DNA of 64,000 nucleotides from Diplolepis rosae (GCA_030998225.1 JAPYXD010000308.1:6520001-6584000); one strand, 5' to 3'. Shown: positions 1-12,264, numbered from the stretch's first letter. Numbers and translations are program-made. The notes: generated by a model from the sequence alone, not told the origin.

Positions 1-1
1 T

Positions 2-159
2 GAAGAAATCAGGCTCATAGATGAGCTTGGTTGCGCAAAAGGTCTCGATGTACTGGTGGAATGACCAGTTGTCTGTCCTGCGTCGAAAATGCATTACAGC
101 GCGGCGGAGATTCACCCGCTCAAAGGGCGATCCTCTGCTCCCTAGCGAACTGGCTGAAC
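2..159 (+). pseudogene. R1-like LINE ORF2 fragment (linker between endonuclease and RT)
   Basis: The first 35 bases closely match 52441-52475 of the better preserved LINE copy further right (residues EEIRLIDELG against EETSLIDELG). From about 49 a second frame reads YWWNDQLSVLRRKCITARR, typical of the linker between the endonuclease and reverse transcriptase of R1-clade ORF2 proteins. The two parts are in different frames, so this is a dead, truncated scrap. It runs off the left edge and ends at a stop near 164, inside the inverted repeat of the next element. It is the third copy of this LINE family in the window. Confidence 0.7.
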
Positions 160-353
160 GGTAGCTTTACGCTGTACCGTAAAGCTATCGTTAAGTAGCA
201 TTATAACTCATGAATGAGGCAAAATAAACATTCAAAATGTTTTCAGCCCTATTCTACGTTGAAAATAACGTTAACCGGTAATTGAAATATGCAATAATTT
301 TATTTATTTACGCTAAAAATTAAAAAAAAACCTAATACCTGTCATTGAAGGCA
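144..353 (+). repeat. Left terminal inverted repeat of the 1.85-kb element
   Basis: Matches the reverse complement of 1788-1995, including the shared blocks AGTTATAATGC (reversed as GCATTATAACT), CATGAATGAGGCAAAATAAA and the inner boundary GTCATTGAAGGCA. Confidence 0.8.
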
Positions 354-1787
354 ATCACCCGGCGGGGTCAAGGTAAGGTTACAACAGTTCTCCGGGTAAA
401 AAAATAAAACACCAGAATTTAATTAATTAACATGAGAGGCTAAACACTATTTATTAAATTTAATTAGGACTCGATACAGAGAAAACGAATTATTATATAA
501 AAAAAAGCCAAACCATCTGCGCGATCATCAATAAGTATAATTAAAATGACAGAATTCTCGGGACATTCCCGAGTCACGCGACAATATGGCGGAATTAATC
601 TATTGGCGCGCGTCACCACCCGAGAGCACCGGAATTTACCACTACTTTATTTTAATTAACTAATTTCGTTTCCTATCCCATCACATACATAAAAAAACCA
701 CTGATATAAAAAAAAAGCACTCACGAATAAGAGAGAGAAGAGAGGCGAAGTGGCCGGTATGTGTAATGTACGCCATAAAGCGTCAGTATCAGTTCAATAA
801 TGTCCGTTATTTCCGAACCAATGCCAAGAGAATTTAAATAAAATCAACTCACGCTACCTGTATTACGTCCTGGAGTTCCGGAATAAATCTCAATACGAAT
901 TCTCCTTCCATTTTCGATCGAATTAAAATAGGAGACCTCTTTAAGTTTCAAGTCACACCAATGACACCTGTCTCCAGCAGTCGCAGGACGAGAGTGATGA
1001 TGGCCAACGCGACGCTGACAGAATTCCCGACCTGCCCCACGAATTACATGCGTGACCCAATCGCGGACCCGGAAACAGGTCACATGTCATACATCCAATA
1101 GTCGACTAGGCAACTCGTGCCTAGTATAATAATTGCCCTGGGCAAATAATTTCCATCAACACGCGGTTCTATCAGTTACAACGAACGGCGCGTGTGGCAC
1201 ATTGACACCATTGTAATTAGTGTTTATTTACATCAAACTGCATAAATTTAGTATCACAAAATGTCTAAGATACTAAATGTCAAGCCCCAGGGTCTATGCG
1301 CCCTAGGGTACGTTTCCCGGGTCACGTGGTGGCGTCTGGTCGTCTGGTGCGTCGCCCTCCAACGATCGATGGCGGCGATAATCGAAGCGTCGATCTATCG
1401 TGGCTCGAAAGTCGACATGGCGGCCAGTGTTGACATAAACTCGGTAGCCGGCTGTGCCTCATCTTCGACGCTGCTGTCCTCCGATGCTGCTGTCCTCGTA
1501 TCGCTCATGAAACAGACGGGACAGGAAGCGTTAGTGCGTGCAGTGCGTGATTAGTGTATTTCGAGTGCTCTCGGGTGGTGACGAAGTGGCGGGCTCTCGT
1601 CACACGACTTTTTCCCCAGGGACATAACCCCACCTGTCATACCGGTGAGTTTACCCAATTAAATCTTTTCAATGTGACGGGTAAAATTTACCACGTCACA
1701 AGTGAGATGAAAGTATAGTTGTGTCTCACTCCAACCAATGGTCTTCTTTAACGGTGGAGACGTTCCAGAAAAGGTGAACCACTGCAC

Positions 1788-1995
1788 TGCCTTCAATGAC
1801 AGATATTATGTTTTTTTAATTTTTAGCGTAAATAAATAAAATTATCGCATATTTCAATTACCAGTTAACGTTATATTTAACGTAGAATAAGGATAAAAAC
1901 ATTTTGAATGTTTATTTTGCCTCATTCATGAGTTATAATGCTACTTTACGATAGCTTTACGCTACAGCGTAAAGCTACCGTTCAGCAAGTTCGCT
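1788..1995 (-). repeat. Right terminal inverted repeat of the 1.85-kb element
   Basis: Partner of 144-353. It ends directly upstream of the Harbinger transposase region, so the two elements abut. Confidence 0.8.
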
Positions 1996-2091
1996 CGGGT
2001 TGTACCGTACCGAAAGCGCAGTGGTTGGCAAACAAATTTTGAGGTACTTATTTCATATAGTTCTTTTGTCTTCGTCTTCCTTCGTATTTAT

Positions 2092-2925
2092 ATGTTATTT
2101 TATCTTTTTTACATGGCTTTACAGTGTATGGTTTTCCTCTTTTGGTTGGCATCTGGAATTAGCTATCGAGTTACCTGTTCCGTTTTTAACATCGCTAGAT
2201 CGACAACTTTTGATATTGTTCACCGTTGTTTAGAAGCAACTATTAGATTAACGCCAAGGGCCATCAAAGTACCAGAGGAGGAAGAATTACTCCAAGTTTG
2301 TCGAGGATTCCGATTAAAAGCAGGAAATGCGGCATTTCACATGTGCGCTGGTGCACTAGACGGTTGTCATATCCGCACCCTATGCTCGCCTACTCTCCAC
2401 GATCAATACACTAATAGAAAATTGTTCTGCTCAATCCAGCTTCAAGGTTTAGTTAATGCTAAAGGAGAATTCATTGACGTTTTTGCAGGATTTCCTGGGT
2501 CAGTTCACGACAGTAGAGTTCTACGACATAGTAGTTTATACAGATTTGGTACATATCCCCCTCCTGGTTGGTCCATCATAGCAGATAAAGGTTATCCTTG
2601 CCGTTTGCATCCCATAACTATCGTAACACCATACCGTAACCCACAAAATCAAGCTCAAAGACGTTTCAATAGAGCACTGAACGCTGCGCGAGTTACAGTT
2701 GAGCAGGCATTTGGGCAAATGAAAGTGCGCTGGAGATTTATATTCACAAAAGCTCTGGAAGTTTCGCTAAACACAGGTGTAAAAGTAATTATAGCGTGCG
2801 CTATTATGCACAATATTTGTTTAAGTGAAGGTGACGTCATTCATCGGCTACCGAGAGAGAACCAACCACGCGCGATTGGCCATGCACAAAATGATGTAGA
2901 CCAAGTAACAGGGAATTTGTTATGA
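2092..2925 (+). CDS. PIF/Harbinger transposase (HARBI1-like DDE nuclease)
   Basis: This 277-residue reading frame is a DDE nuclease of the PIF/Harbinger superfamily, which cuts and rejoins its element at TWA targets. The family fold is recognisable from residue 19 (LASGISYR, then the helix with ARSTTF). The acidic triad is visible: Asp90 in GALDGCH, Asp140 in SVHDSRV and Glu204 in VEQAFGQM. The family motif ADKGYP is at 164-169. Typical HARBI1-like proteins are about 350 residues, so the N-terminus is missing or lies in an unrecognised exon; the first 15 residues look like non-coding translation. No Myb-like partner gene is present. The last 30 bases lie inside the left arm of the large palindrome. 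The uninterrupted frame suggests a fairly recent copy. The start codon is uncertain. Confidence 0.88.
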   Translation: MLFYLFYMALQCMVFLFWLASGISYRVTCSVFNIARSTTFDIVHRCLEATIRLTPRAIKVPEEEELLQVCRGFRLKAGNAAFHMCAGALDGCHIRTLCSPTLHDQYTNRKLFCSIQLQGLVNAKGEFIDVFAGFPGSVHDSRVLRHSSLYRFGTYPPPGWSIIADKGYPCRLHPITIVTPYRNPQNQAQRRFNRALNAARVTVEQAFGQMKVRWRFIFTKALEVSLNTGVKVIIACAIMHNICLSEGDVIHRLPRENQPRAIGHAQNDVDQVTGNLL

Positions 2926-4252
2926 ATGATTTATGACATTATTTATTTCAGAAAACAGACTGCGCCATCAGAAGAGAGGTTGGTCATAGAGTAATTGTGT
3001 CATGTTTTGGACAACGAAATATGATTTATAAATTTGTTATTAACATTTAAGACCAAAAAATCGCACTTTTTTTATTTCCTTGTTTATAACATTAAAGGTA
3101 ATTATCCAATCTTAATGATATTAATTGAAAAGTTGTAGAAAATTGAATTGCGAACAAAATGAGCCGCCGTTGGATCTGATTGGATAATTAGAAGCGAAGA
3201 AAATTCAGAAAAATCGAGAAATTGAGCTTTTGTTAAACAAATTAATATCTCAGTAAATTTTTAACTTTTCAGGTTGAGGTTTAGTGGAAAAGTAACCGAC
3301 TTTATGCTCTTCAAATGTATAAAAAAGGGACACTTTAAGATAATACGTTTCCGCGCTATTGACACTTTAATTTATTTCATGCGTTAATTGTAAAATGTCT
3401 GCTTGCCGCAGAGGTGGTGCGATTGTTATTTTGAAAACGGCTTTTAAAAATATAAATCAAGCACAACAGAACGTCAATCTTGGTTTTTCGCTGAAATGTT
3501 GCAAAGTTTGTTAAAAAAAGGTCCAAACATGTCTCTAAACGCTTGAACACAGCAAAGTGACAGTGGTGGGGGGAGAAGGCGAGTAGGCTCACTGTGTCAC
3601 TTTGCTGCGTTCAAGCGTTTAGAGACATGTTTGGACCTTTTTTTAACAAACTTTGCAACATTTCAGCGAAAAACCAAGATTGACGTTCTGTTGTGCTTGA
3701 TTTATATTTTTAAAAGCCGTTTTCAAAATAAAAATCGGACCACCTCTGCGGCAAGCAGAGATTTTACAATTAACGCATGAAATAAATTAAAGTGTCAATA
3801 GCGCGGAAACGTATTATCTTAAAGTGTCCCTTTTTTTATACATTTGAAGAGCATAAAGTCGGTTACTTTTCCACCAAACCTCAACCTGGAAAGTTAAAAA
3901 TTTACTGAGATATTAATTTGTTTAACAAAAGCTCAATTTCCCGATTTTTCCGAATTTTCTTCGCTTCTAATTATCCAATCAGATCCAACGGCGGCTCATT
4001 TTGTTCGCGATTCAATTTACTACAACTTTTCAATTAATATCATTAAGATTGGATAATTACCTTTAATGTTATAAACAAAGAAATAAAAAAAGTGCGATTT
4101 TTTTGTCTTAAATGTTAATAACAAATTTATAAATCATATTTCGTTGTCCAAAACATGACACAATTACTCTATGACCAACCTCTCTTCTGATGACGCAGTC
4201 CGTTTTCTGAAATAAATAATGCCATAGCAAATTCCCTGTTGCTTGGTCTAAT
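2896..4252. repeat. 1.36-kb near-perfect palindrome containing the transposase 3' end
   Basis: Left arm 2896-3564 and right arm 3590-4252 are reverse complements with only scattered mismatches, separated by about 25 bases. The right arm ends in an inverted copy of the last codons of the Harbinger transposase (TAGACCAAGCAACAGGGAAT on the minus strand against TAGACCAAGTAACAGGGAAT at 2896-2915). The left arm has about 11 extra bases near 2925-2936, which look like a local duplication of TTATGA. The open frames in the arms (for example 3377-3592) appear to be by-products. This may be a foldback derivative of the Harbinger element or an inverted duplication of its 3' end. Confidence 0.9.
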
Positions 4253-4375
4253 GCTGCAGGTGAAGCCTTCCGCAATCATATATTACAACTTTTTGTACAA
4301 AATATGTAACATCCATGGAACCATCCATTCTGCAACGGTAAATTCTAAAAGCATAAATTTTCTGTATTGGGCATT

Positions 4376-5095
4376 GAGCACAAGATCAAAGCAAAGCCGA
4401 AGCTACCTCATAAAAAGAAAAGCAGAGGGGTACAAATTTAGAACCACGGATTTAAATCACCTACAACTTGCAGCTTCTGTGAAACAGGATGTAATTTGAT
4501 GTCAAATAGCTACAAGCTATTCAGTTTGGAAAGACTCATCTAGGATCTGTTTACATCATTGTAAGTATGAAATTTTTAATAATATTATTAAAAACAGAAA
4601 GATCGAATACGATAAGAGACTTTTCTTTTCTCAACTTTTTATATTCGTTCCCAGGTCAAGAGGGAAACGTAACTGAGCACAGGAATAAAACAAAACAAAA
4701 GCTACATCATAAAAAAGGGAGCAGAAAGGCACAAATTTAGAACCACGGATTTAAATCACCTATAACTTGCAGTTTCTGTGAAACTAGATGTAATTTGATG
4801 TAAATTAGCTACAAGCTATTCAGTTTGGAAAGACTCATCTCGGATCTGTTTACATCATTGTAAGTATGACATTTTTAATAATATTATTAAAAATAGAAAG
4901 ATCGAATACGATAAGAGAATTTTCTTGATAGAAAACTTTCTTTTCTCAACTCTTTATATTGGCTCCCAGGTCAAGAGGGAAACGTAACTGAGCACAGGAT
5001 TAAAACAAAGCAGAAACTACATCATAAAAAAGGGAGCAGAAAGGCACAAATTTAGAACAACGGATCTAAATTACCTATGAATTCCAGTTTCTATG
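4376..5095 (+). repeat. Tandem repeat, unit about 300 bp, 2.3 copies
   Basis: Units start with GAGCACA at 4376, 4675 and 4990, giving periods of 299 and 315 bases. Shared blocks include CACAAATTTAGAACCACGGA, ATTCAGTTTGGAAAGACTCA and GATCGAATACGATAAGAGA. The second unit has an extra block of about 15 bases near 4920. The third unit is cut off after about 100 bases. No coding potential is seen. Confidence 0.85.
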
Positions 5096-6993
5096 AATCT
5101 GAAAGTGACTTGACGTTTTTACATCTGAAGTCTCAAATATTCTTAATTTTGTAAGCAAATTAAAGTTGAAAACATTAAGAAATTAATAACTTTGGAACAA
5201 GTTTTACGAGTTAGAAAACTTGAATATTTACATAATTATCAATTCGCACATTAAACAGTTCGATTTTTTTATTCGGTAGATTCCAATTTTGCTTATAACT
5301 GATTTACCCTTTCGAAACAGTTTACTGCGTTTTAATTTAGAAATGTTAGATTCAAGCCTTTATTTTTATCTTTTCAGTTTGAAAATTCATAAATTTTAAT
5401 GTACAATTTTTAATGCTACTTTCAAATCCTACTCTCAATACTTGGTAATTCATTTTATTTATTTTTATTAAGAAGCGTTCAAATATGAATAATCATGTAG
5501 AGCCTCTTGGAAATTTTAATTTTGAGCCTCTCTCAAACTAAAAAGAATAAAAACTTTTTGTACAATTTTTAAATATATAACCCCGAAATTAAACATGATT
5601 TTGACTATGAATATCTTTTTCAGCTGTCCAAACCAGAGGTACGTAAACAAAATTTCTTTTACTCATAAGCATGTAAAAAATTAAATCAATAAAATTTTCT
5701 AAGTATCACATGTCCTTACTTTTAGTAATCCATGAACCAGGTGCTTTCTCATCGACCTCCACAATTAATAACAAGGGTTTTCTCTTACGAACGTTGGACA
5801 AAACAAGTCTATACATTATCATACGTTTATTAGGCTACAGAGATTTTTTAAATACACTTGAGATTCCCTATAACGAGATTCCCTGTAACGAAACCTCTCT
5901 TTAACGAGCGCGTCACGCCTCCCTATAACGAGCAGACGATCGACCCCCACTACTACGGAATGAAGCGCGCTCGAATTTGAAAAAGTAATCAATGAGTTTG
6001 ATGGCTTTTATTACAAATTAATGAATTAATCACAAATTTTTAGTATTTTGAGTACATACCGTCAAATAAGTTAATTCCATGTTCAATACTCACAGAAATC
6101 TTTTTTATACGCTTTTAACTATGTAAATAAATTATTCACATAGCCTCACTGACAGACTGACTGCGCGCATTATATAATGCGCATAACAGCGCGTAGCAAC
6201 AAGTATCTTTTTCTTCCCTCAAGCGTCTGTAGAAAGGACGAAAAAAATTACATCAACCTCAACATTATTATACATTGAAAAATTAATGTTATAATATCTC
6301 CCAGAAAAGTGTTTAGAAAATAATTCCTTGTTCATATAACGCCGCCGTAACAAGTCTTTTCTTTAAAAAAGTAACGCTTTCGTAGATTGGGCGGAAGTTC
6401 GAGACGTCACCACAGACGAAATTGAAAAATAAATTTAAAAAATTCAAATAAGCACAAAAAAGTAAAATGACCATAACTAACACATATTCCATGCTTTTGC
6501 AATAAAAAAAAATTAACAACAAATTGAGTCTCAATAAAAGAATTCGAGACGGTCGTATAGAACACATATTTCAAATTTATGAAAAAACCATAACTGTGTC
6601 TTATCTATATTTTGGCCCGGCTGAAAGAATACACAAAGAAGTGTCGTTCACAACTTGTGCTTCAAATTTATAAGAAAACAACAAGCTGGTTCTTTTTCAT
6701 ATTGTTTGGCGTGCACTTATTTCAAAAACTATATCAGTTTAGAAACTTTCATCAGGAAAATTTTTAATTACGTAAAAAATATAAATTATGTCCTGCGTCT
6801 TGTGAATTGAGCTGGAAGATCGTATAGCATCGCATCAAATTGCTTCAAGCATGTCGGGATTCTAAAGATGGCTTCTGATGCCTTGAGAATTATTTTTTGA
6901 AATATTAAATTATATTATAGCTGTACAAAAAATTTCGTTGTGCGTTTCCTCTTCTCTTAAAAAAAGTTTTATCTTCCATCGTTCTAACAAAAA
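5096..6993. other. AT-rich spacer without recognisable genes
   Basis: No frame here resembles a known protein. The only structured piece is a short cluster of CCCTATAACGAG-like units at 5863-5933, listed separately. Confidence 0.5.
5863..5933 (+). repeat. Four short units of a CCCTATAACGAG motif
   Basis: Units at 5863-5878, 5879-5892, 5895-5911 and 5918-5933 read CCCTATAACGAG, CCCTGTAACGAA, CTCTTTAACGAG and CCCTATAACGAG. Spacing is irregular. They could be the end of a degraded DNA transposon with repeated subterminal binding sites, but no partner was found. Confidence 0.5.
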
Positions 6994-7456
6994 GCACTAA
7001 AAAGTGGATTTGTGAACAATAAATTTTAATTAATGTTTTAACTTTAACTCACTCGCAAAGATAGTGTCCCAAATGTTATAGCATGAAAATTAGAGAGATA
7101 AATCTTTGAACTGTTCTTAAGTTGACTGGCTATTTCAAATTATTCTTTTTATAAAACTTTATTACATACTAATGAAAATTTCTTTTGCTTCGAGTAAGCG
7201 ATTACTCAAAATTCCCTCGATATACAAATCGATTGAACATTTTATAACATAGTTTTAATATTTCTTGTTGAAAAAATTAATAACATTTTTCTTACGTAAA
7301 AAGAATAATTTGAAATAGCTAGCAAAGTTAAGAATATAGTTTGCGAAATTAACTCTCCAGTATTAATGTAATAACATTTGGGACACTATCTTTGCGAGTG
7401 AGTTAAACTTAAAACATTATTTAAAATTTATTGTTCGAAAATCCACTTTTAAGTGT
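6994..7456. repeat. Foldback element, 463 bp
   Basis: Outer arms 6994-7080 and 7370-7456 are inverted copies (shared core CTCACTCGCAAAGATAGTGT). A second inverted pair sits inside at 7117-7152 and 7296-7332. The two-step pairing with a central loop is the layout of a foldback MITE. No target duplication was identified and no coding capacity is seen. Confidence 0.8.
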
Positions 7457-8805
7457 ACCATAATAATCTTAATAATTTTTAATACCACCTGAACGAGCGT
7501 TTGTGTAGTGTAGAAGGGGGGGTCTGTGTTTTGTAGGTGTGTATATAAAAATAGTAAGTTAGAGTCTACTTGAAAGTAAATAAAGTTATGAAATGTACTA
7601 ATAAGAATATTCATCGATTCAACTACTGCTCTTACTTGATTTACCCCTATGTTCCTGCGGTTCACTTAACTTCAAAAATTACACTGGGGCCTTTGTAAGC
7701 TATGGAAAGTAAGTTAAAAAGTAGTCAAACTTACTGAGATTTTTTTTCAGTGTACGTGTAATGAAAAAGTACTGTCAATTTACTCAGAAAAAAATTCCCT
7801 AGCTTGAAAACAGATTTTTTACTGTGAAAACAGTAAACTTAACCTTCCAAGCGAATATCCCTCCATTGCCGTTAAAAATGTTAAATATTAGAGTCTTAAC
7901 TCGAATTTTCCCTGTACTTTTTCTCTCAGTGTGGAAAATCGTTTTTATTTATTATTTTCTCAGTGAGATACCTGAACAAAATTGGTCACGCGACTCTGCT
8001 AATATATGCCCTTAAATTCAATGCGGAAGTCCAATAGGGCCCTAATGGTGTCCTTTTTTGTAGTTGGGGAAGTGTAAGGGCTGACCTCACTAAACCCCTA
8101 CTAGAAAGTCTAGTAGGGCCCACCTCGACAAAAGCGTGACGTTACCGACGGGGCCCTGACTAGTTTTCCACGCTAGATCCCGACTAGAGATGGGGCAAAC
8201 TCGTCGGGGCCCCACTAGACCCCTATCAAAATTTCTACACGGGGCATTGCGGTATCCCCTCTTTTGCCTACTAGGCCACGCGCTCCGTCAGTTATGGAAT
8301 CCGAAGCCTCATTTGTGTACATTGAATAAAGAACACATTATTCACTGTTTTAAACTTAAAGTAAGTATAATATTTGCAAACGTTTTATTTTTGAACAATT
8401 GTTATCCCACTAGAAGTATATGTGTAAAAACTTGGCCGAATACAACTTCTTCTGTACATTAGTTAAATGAATCTTTTCCCAGGCTAAAGACATTTTACTT
8501 GCTAATTTTTTTACGTACATTGTATAGTTTGTTTTAAAAAGTAGAATTTTTTAATTTTAAATATTTTTTTTCTTCAAATGAAACGAAAAATATATATTTT
8601 ACCAAAAATTTGCTCAATGAAAAGTTCTAAATGATTTAAAATTAAAAACATTCTCGGTAGATGTATTTTTCATATATCTTATAGCTTAAGTACAAGAATG
8701 AAATTATTCATTCTCAATGATATTTTTTACATTCTCATCATGGATGAGAAGGTATTGGTTTTATGTGAAAAATGACTTTCGAAATTTTCATCAAATCTTT
8801 ACGTT
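7457..8805. other. Spacer containing a GC-richer repeat island at 8020-8265
   Basis: Mostly AT-rich. Bases 8020-8265 are unusually GC-rich and carry several copies of a GGGCCC-centred motif (TAGTAGGGCCC, CGGGGCCCTGACTAG, GTCGGGGCCCCACTAG). A related stretch lies at 13570-13770. The 90-codon frame at 8190-8462 starts in this island and is not considered a gene. Confidence 0.45.
8020..8265 (+). repeat. GC-rich GGGCCC/TAG island, copy 1
   Basis: Shares with 13570-13770 the block CTCGTCGGGGCCC, repeated CTAG/GGGCCC words, and an end resembling ATTTCTRCACGGG. It probably belongs to the same dispersed element family. The class is unknown. Confidence 0.5.
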
Positions 8806-9620
8806 TTGAGACCTCCTGAGTCAGAAAAAAGGGTTTTTACGAAAGTGTCTGTCTGTCTGTCTGTAGGTCGTATGCGGCATAACTCTCGACAGAATTATCA
8901 GATTGAATTGAGCTTTGGTACACTTTATCGGAGCCGAAAAAGTAAGGACAAGTTCGTTAACCAGCCACATCCAAACAAAATTGAGGGATTGAGCACTACT
9001 TTTGTGTTTTTGAAAATAATTTTTTGAAAAAATAAAAAATTTCAATACTGGTTTTAGATAGTGCTCATAAATCTCTAAAAATTATCCTGATAACATTTTT
9101 TGATTAAATTAAAATTAGAAATGTTACAGCATATTCAAATTCGAAAAAAGTCAATATCAAAATTCCATTTTCAAGTTAAATTATACGAGATACAAAAAAA
9201 CGTTATGATACAATATTATTTTTTACATAAAGACCTACAAATTTGAATTGTAACATTTTTTCATAAGATGCATATTTTTCTTATTAATTTAAAAAAATAC
9301 GATTAAAATTCAAAAATTCCATTTTTTAGACAAAATATGTGGGATACAAAAAAAACGTTTTAAAAAACTCTTTTAATTGATGTAATTTCTTAAATAATCT
9401 TTCATTACATGGATGAGTCTTTAGTACATTGTGCAGCTAGGGAGAAAAAAATTTATTTTAGTCTTTTTTTCAAATTCACTAAGTAAAATAGATTTTTTGT
9501 AATCTTGTAAATTATTAGAAAGTTACAGAAATGTATACAGAAAATCGAGCGCGAAGCGCAAGTTTCATGATAAGAATGTGTTCTTTAAGGCTGATAGAGC
9601 TTTAAGTAAATTGAATTTCT
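8806..9620 (+). repeat. Dispersed repeat of about 0.8 kb, copy A
   Basis: Starts with GAGACCTCCTGAGTCAG, a (TCTG)n run at 8847-8864 and a GC-richer segment (CTTTATCGGAGCCGAAAAAG), and ends near AAAATCGAGCGCGAAGCGCA. An inverted copy is at 43690-44590 with the same order of blocks. The open frames on both strands near 8806-9045 come from the repeat and are not genes. A shorter relative of the tail (GCGAAGCGCGCC) lies at 9840-9920. Confidence 0.7.
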
Positions 9621-12264
9621 TTTTTCATTTGAAATCAAAAACAAATTTAGTAACTTTGAGAAAATGTAATTCACATCGATAATATTATAAAATTGACTTG
9701 AACTTAAGTATCAAATTACAAGTAATAAATTTAAATAATAATGAAACAGGACTTATATCGACCCTTAGTATTAATATTCAAATATTGTTCATGTTCTTAG
9801 TTGGCTTTAGGGTCCGAAGAATATAAGACTGAGTGCGACGATCGAATCGCGCGTCCCAGGCGCGCTCAAACTTGCAAGCGAAGCGCGCCATGAGAATGTG
9901 CCCACGAAGCGGGCAGATTTTTTGTAGTATATTTTTACAAAATTAATATTATGCTCTTAACTTGGGCTTATTAGAAGCAAAACTGTGTTAACTTTTATTT
10001 TAGCATCATGAAAAAATGTTAACCTTTTATTATAAAAATTAAGTTACTTTAACAATAGCTTAAATAACATATGAACCTCTAATTTCCGATGGAAGTGTCT
10101 GTGTAAAGAAAGGTTTTAAATATTACAAAAAAAGCATAAATTGTATTTGAATTCGCATGCGATCTTGTACTTTGAGATTTATTCGGTGTGAAGTAAATTC
10201 GACAAATCATTACTATAAAGTAAAATACTTGAAAAAACATTTTCAAAATATTAATTATTTTTACACGAATGTACATACAGTCGACCGGCAATCGAAATAC
10301 CCGGGCTCGAATCCCGCAGCATTCGAAAACGTCTTTTTTCCACAGAAAGATTTTCAAATTCTTTAAACTTAAGTATGTAACTATGAACGTATTAATATGT
10401 TTAATGTTTTTAAATTATTCAATGTTTTATTAAAACAATTAAAATAGTAAATTGTAATGACCCTTGATTTAATTTATAATAGACTTCTTCATTTATGGAC
10501 CCTAAAGCCAATGCAATTTATAAAAACATTTTGAATTCAAAATAATTCTGAATGTTTGAGTATAAAAGGTTTAAATATTTGAAAAATACATAAATTATAT
10601 CAAAATTAGCACACGAAATCGTACACTAACTTTAATTTGGTATGAAGTAAAATTGAAAATAAATCCTTTAGAATAAAACATTTTGAAAAAACTTTCAGAA
10701 TACATAACATATTATAAATGAAAATTTCAATATATAAGTATAAATAAAAGGTTTGATTATTCAAAAGTAAAATATATTATATCTAATATTTTATCGAACA
10801 GCACACTTTAAGATTTCATTGGTATGGGGATACACATTTTTAAAATTACACGAATTTTTGTAACATGTTCAACCCCAGCATATAGAATCCAGAAAAGACT
10901 TTCTAAAAATATTTTAATTAGGTTAACAAATCACTATGAAGACATACTAAAAAAAATCTTTTAAAATTTTAATTTTTTTACATACTTATTAATTTCTTCC
11001 AAAGAGATCTAAATTAAAATTTCTTTTGTAATATCTTTCTATAAAATAAATCACTTTAACGAAAGTTGAAACTCCAGGTCAACCTCTGTAATTTACGATG
11101 GTAGTTTATATATATATACAAATTGTCATGTAGAAGATGTAAATTCCAAAAAATGTTATAGTTACAAAGCTTCAAAATTTTGTAATTAAAATTTTAATAT
11201 AAAACTTTAAGCATTTATTGACCTTGAATTCCATTGGAAAATTTGTTGTTTACTGTTCAAATCTTCCTCCGATTTCAGAAGAACAGACAAATTAAAAATC
11301 ACAAAATATTTCATTAAAAAAATTGAACTCGTCCATATGATCTTGTCATATTGTAACAAGATTTGAACACTTCGGACAAAAATTTCTATGTAAAATTTAA
11401 TATCGATAAATATTTACATGTTCATATGAAGATATTAATGAACACATATTTTAGCTTCTTAATTTATCCACATCTGTTAGAAAATTTTTCCTTTCCATAG
11501 ACCATTTCATTTTTTTAATGAAAAGTCTGTGCTTAGGCTACAAAAATGTGAGATGAAAATATTGCTAACATAAAACTGAGAATGTAAATTTTAAACTTGA
11601 ATTTTATGTTTATCTCTTCTTAATAGAAAATATCTCTCTAACTAAAAAGTTTTTAAATGCACAAAATTGATAAGAAGTATGGAAATTTGAATTGGAAAAT
11701 ATATATTGATTCAAATTTGGAACATTTATTGGCATCAAATTTTACCGAAAGTTTATTTTTGAAGTGTTTAAATGCTTATAAAATTTTACACGATATTTCA
11801 GATTTTTATTTTAGGCAGATTTTTTTCAAAATATCGGAAAAAAAGTGTTGTCTCTTAAATAACATATTTCGTAAATTTGAAATTTTCGTCTGGTTCGCGC
11901 CTCTTTTGCACGGTTTCGACAGAAATACACAATTCTCATTTCCAACTCGATAACCGAAAGCGTGAAATCTAAAAATAGCATTGCATGAAGGAAGCGAGGA
12001 GAATAAGGAGAAGTGGGACGTGTCGTTCTCGCGTGCAAGAGCGACGAGGAAGAAACAAGGGCAGCGCGCGCCGCTGCCCCTCCAGAGAAATTCCGATGGT
12101 AAATCATTTCTGGATTTTCTAACTTTCATTGTTTACCGACGCGCAAAGTACACCTTTTGCGCAACGCGTTCAGAGGGCGCGTTTATCAGCCCACTTTTGT
12201 GAAATTCTCTTATTCCATTACTTTAGCAATCTCCCAACTCATCTCTGCCTTCATCGGGACCGTC
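9621..12264. other. AT-rich spacer, no recognisable gene
   Basis: Nothing resembling a known protein or RNA was found. The segment 11900-12200 is GC-richer and open in several frames on both strands, but none gives a family I recognise. A tRNA-like B-box at 10305-10317 is too isolated to call. Confidence 0.45.

Larger units (their letters stand above)
144..1995. mobile_element. Non-autonomous DNA element with about 210-bp terminal inverted repeats
   Basis: Bases 144-353 and 1788-1995 are inverted copies with only scattered differences. Each terminus contains its own small hairpin: TAGCTTTACG pairs with CGTAAAGCTA at 162-187, and the same occurs at 1952-1976. A second inverted pair lies inside (611-629 against 1565-1583, core CACCACCCGAGAGCAC). 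The interior has one modest open frame (1261-1554, 97 codons) resembling no transposase I know, so the element is probably non-autonomous. No target duplication could be fixed because the outer limit of the repeats is fuzzy, with similarity fading into the LINE scrap on the left. The superfamily is unassigned. Confidence 0.75.

Noticed and set aside
1261..1554. 97-codon frame inside the 1.85-kb inverted-repeat element
   Set aside because: Composition is GC-rich and coding-like in parts, but there is no motif of a transposase or other known protein; kept only as a note in the element entry.
10260..10325. tRNA or tRNA-derived SINE suggested by a B-box-like GGGCTCGAATCCCGC
   Set aside because: No A-box at the right distance and no cloverleaf could be drawn; a single box is common by chance. 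The similar CCGGTTCGAAATCTCG at 15530 was rejected for the same reason.
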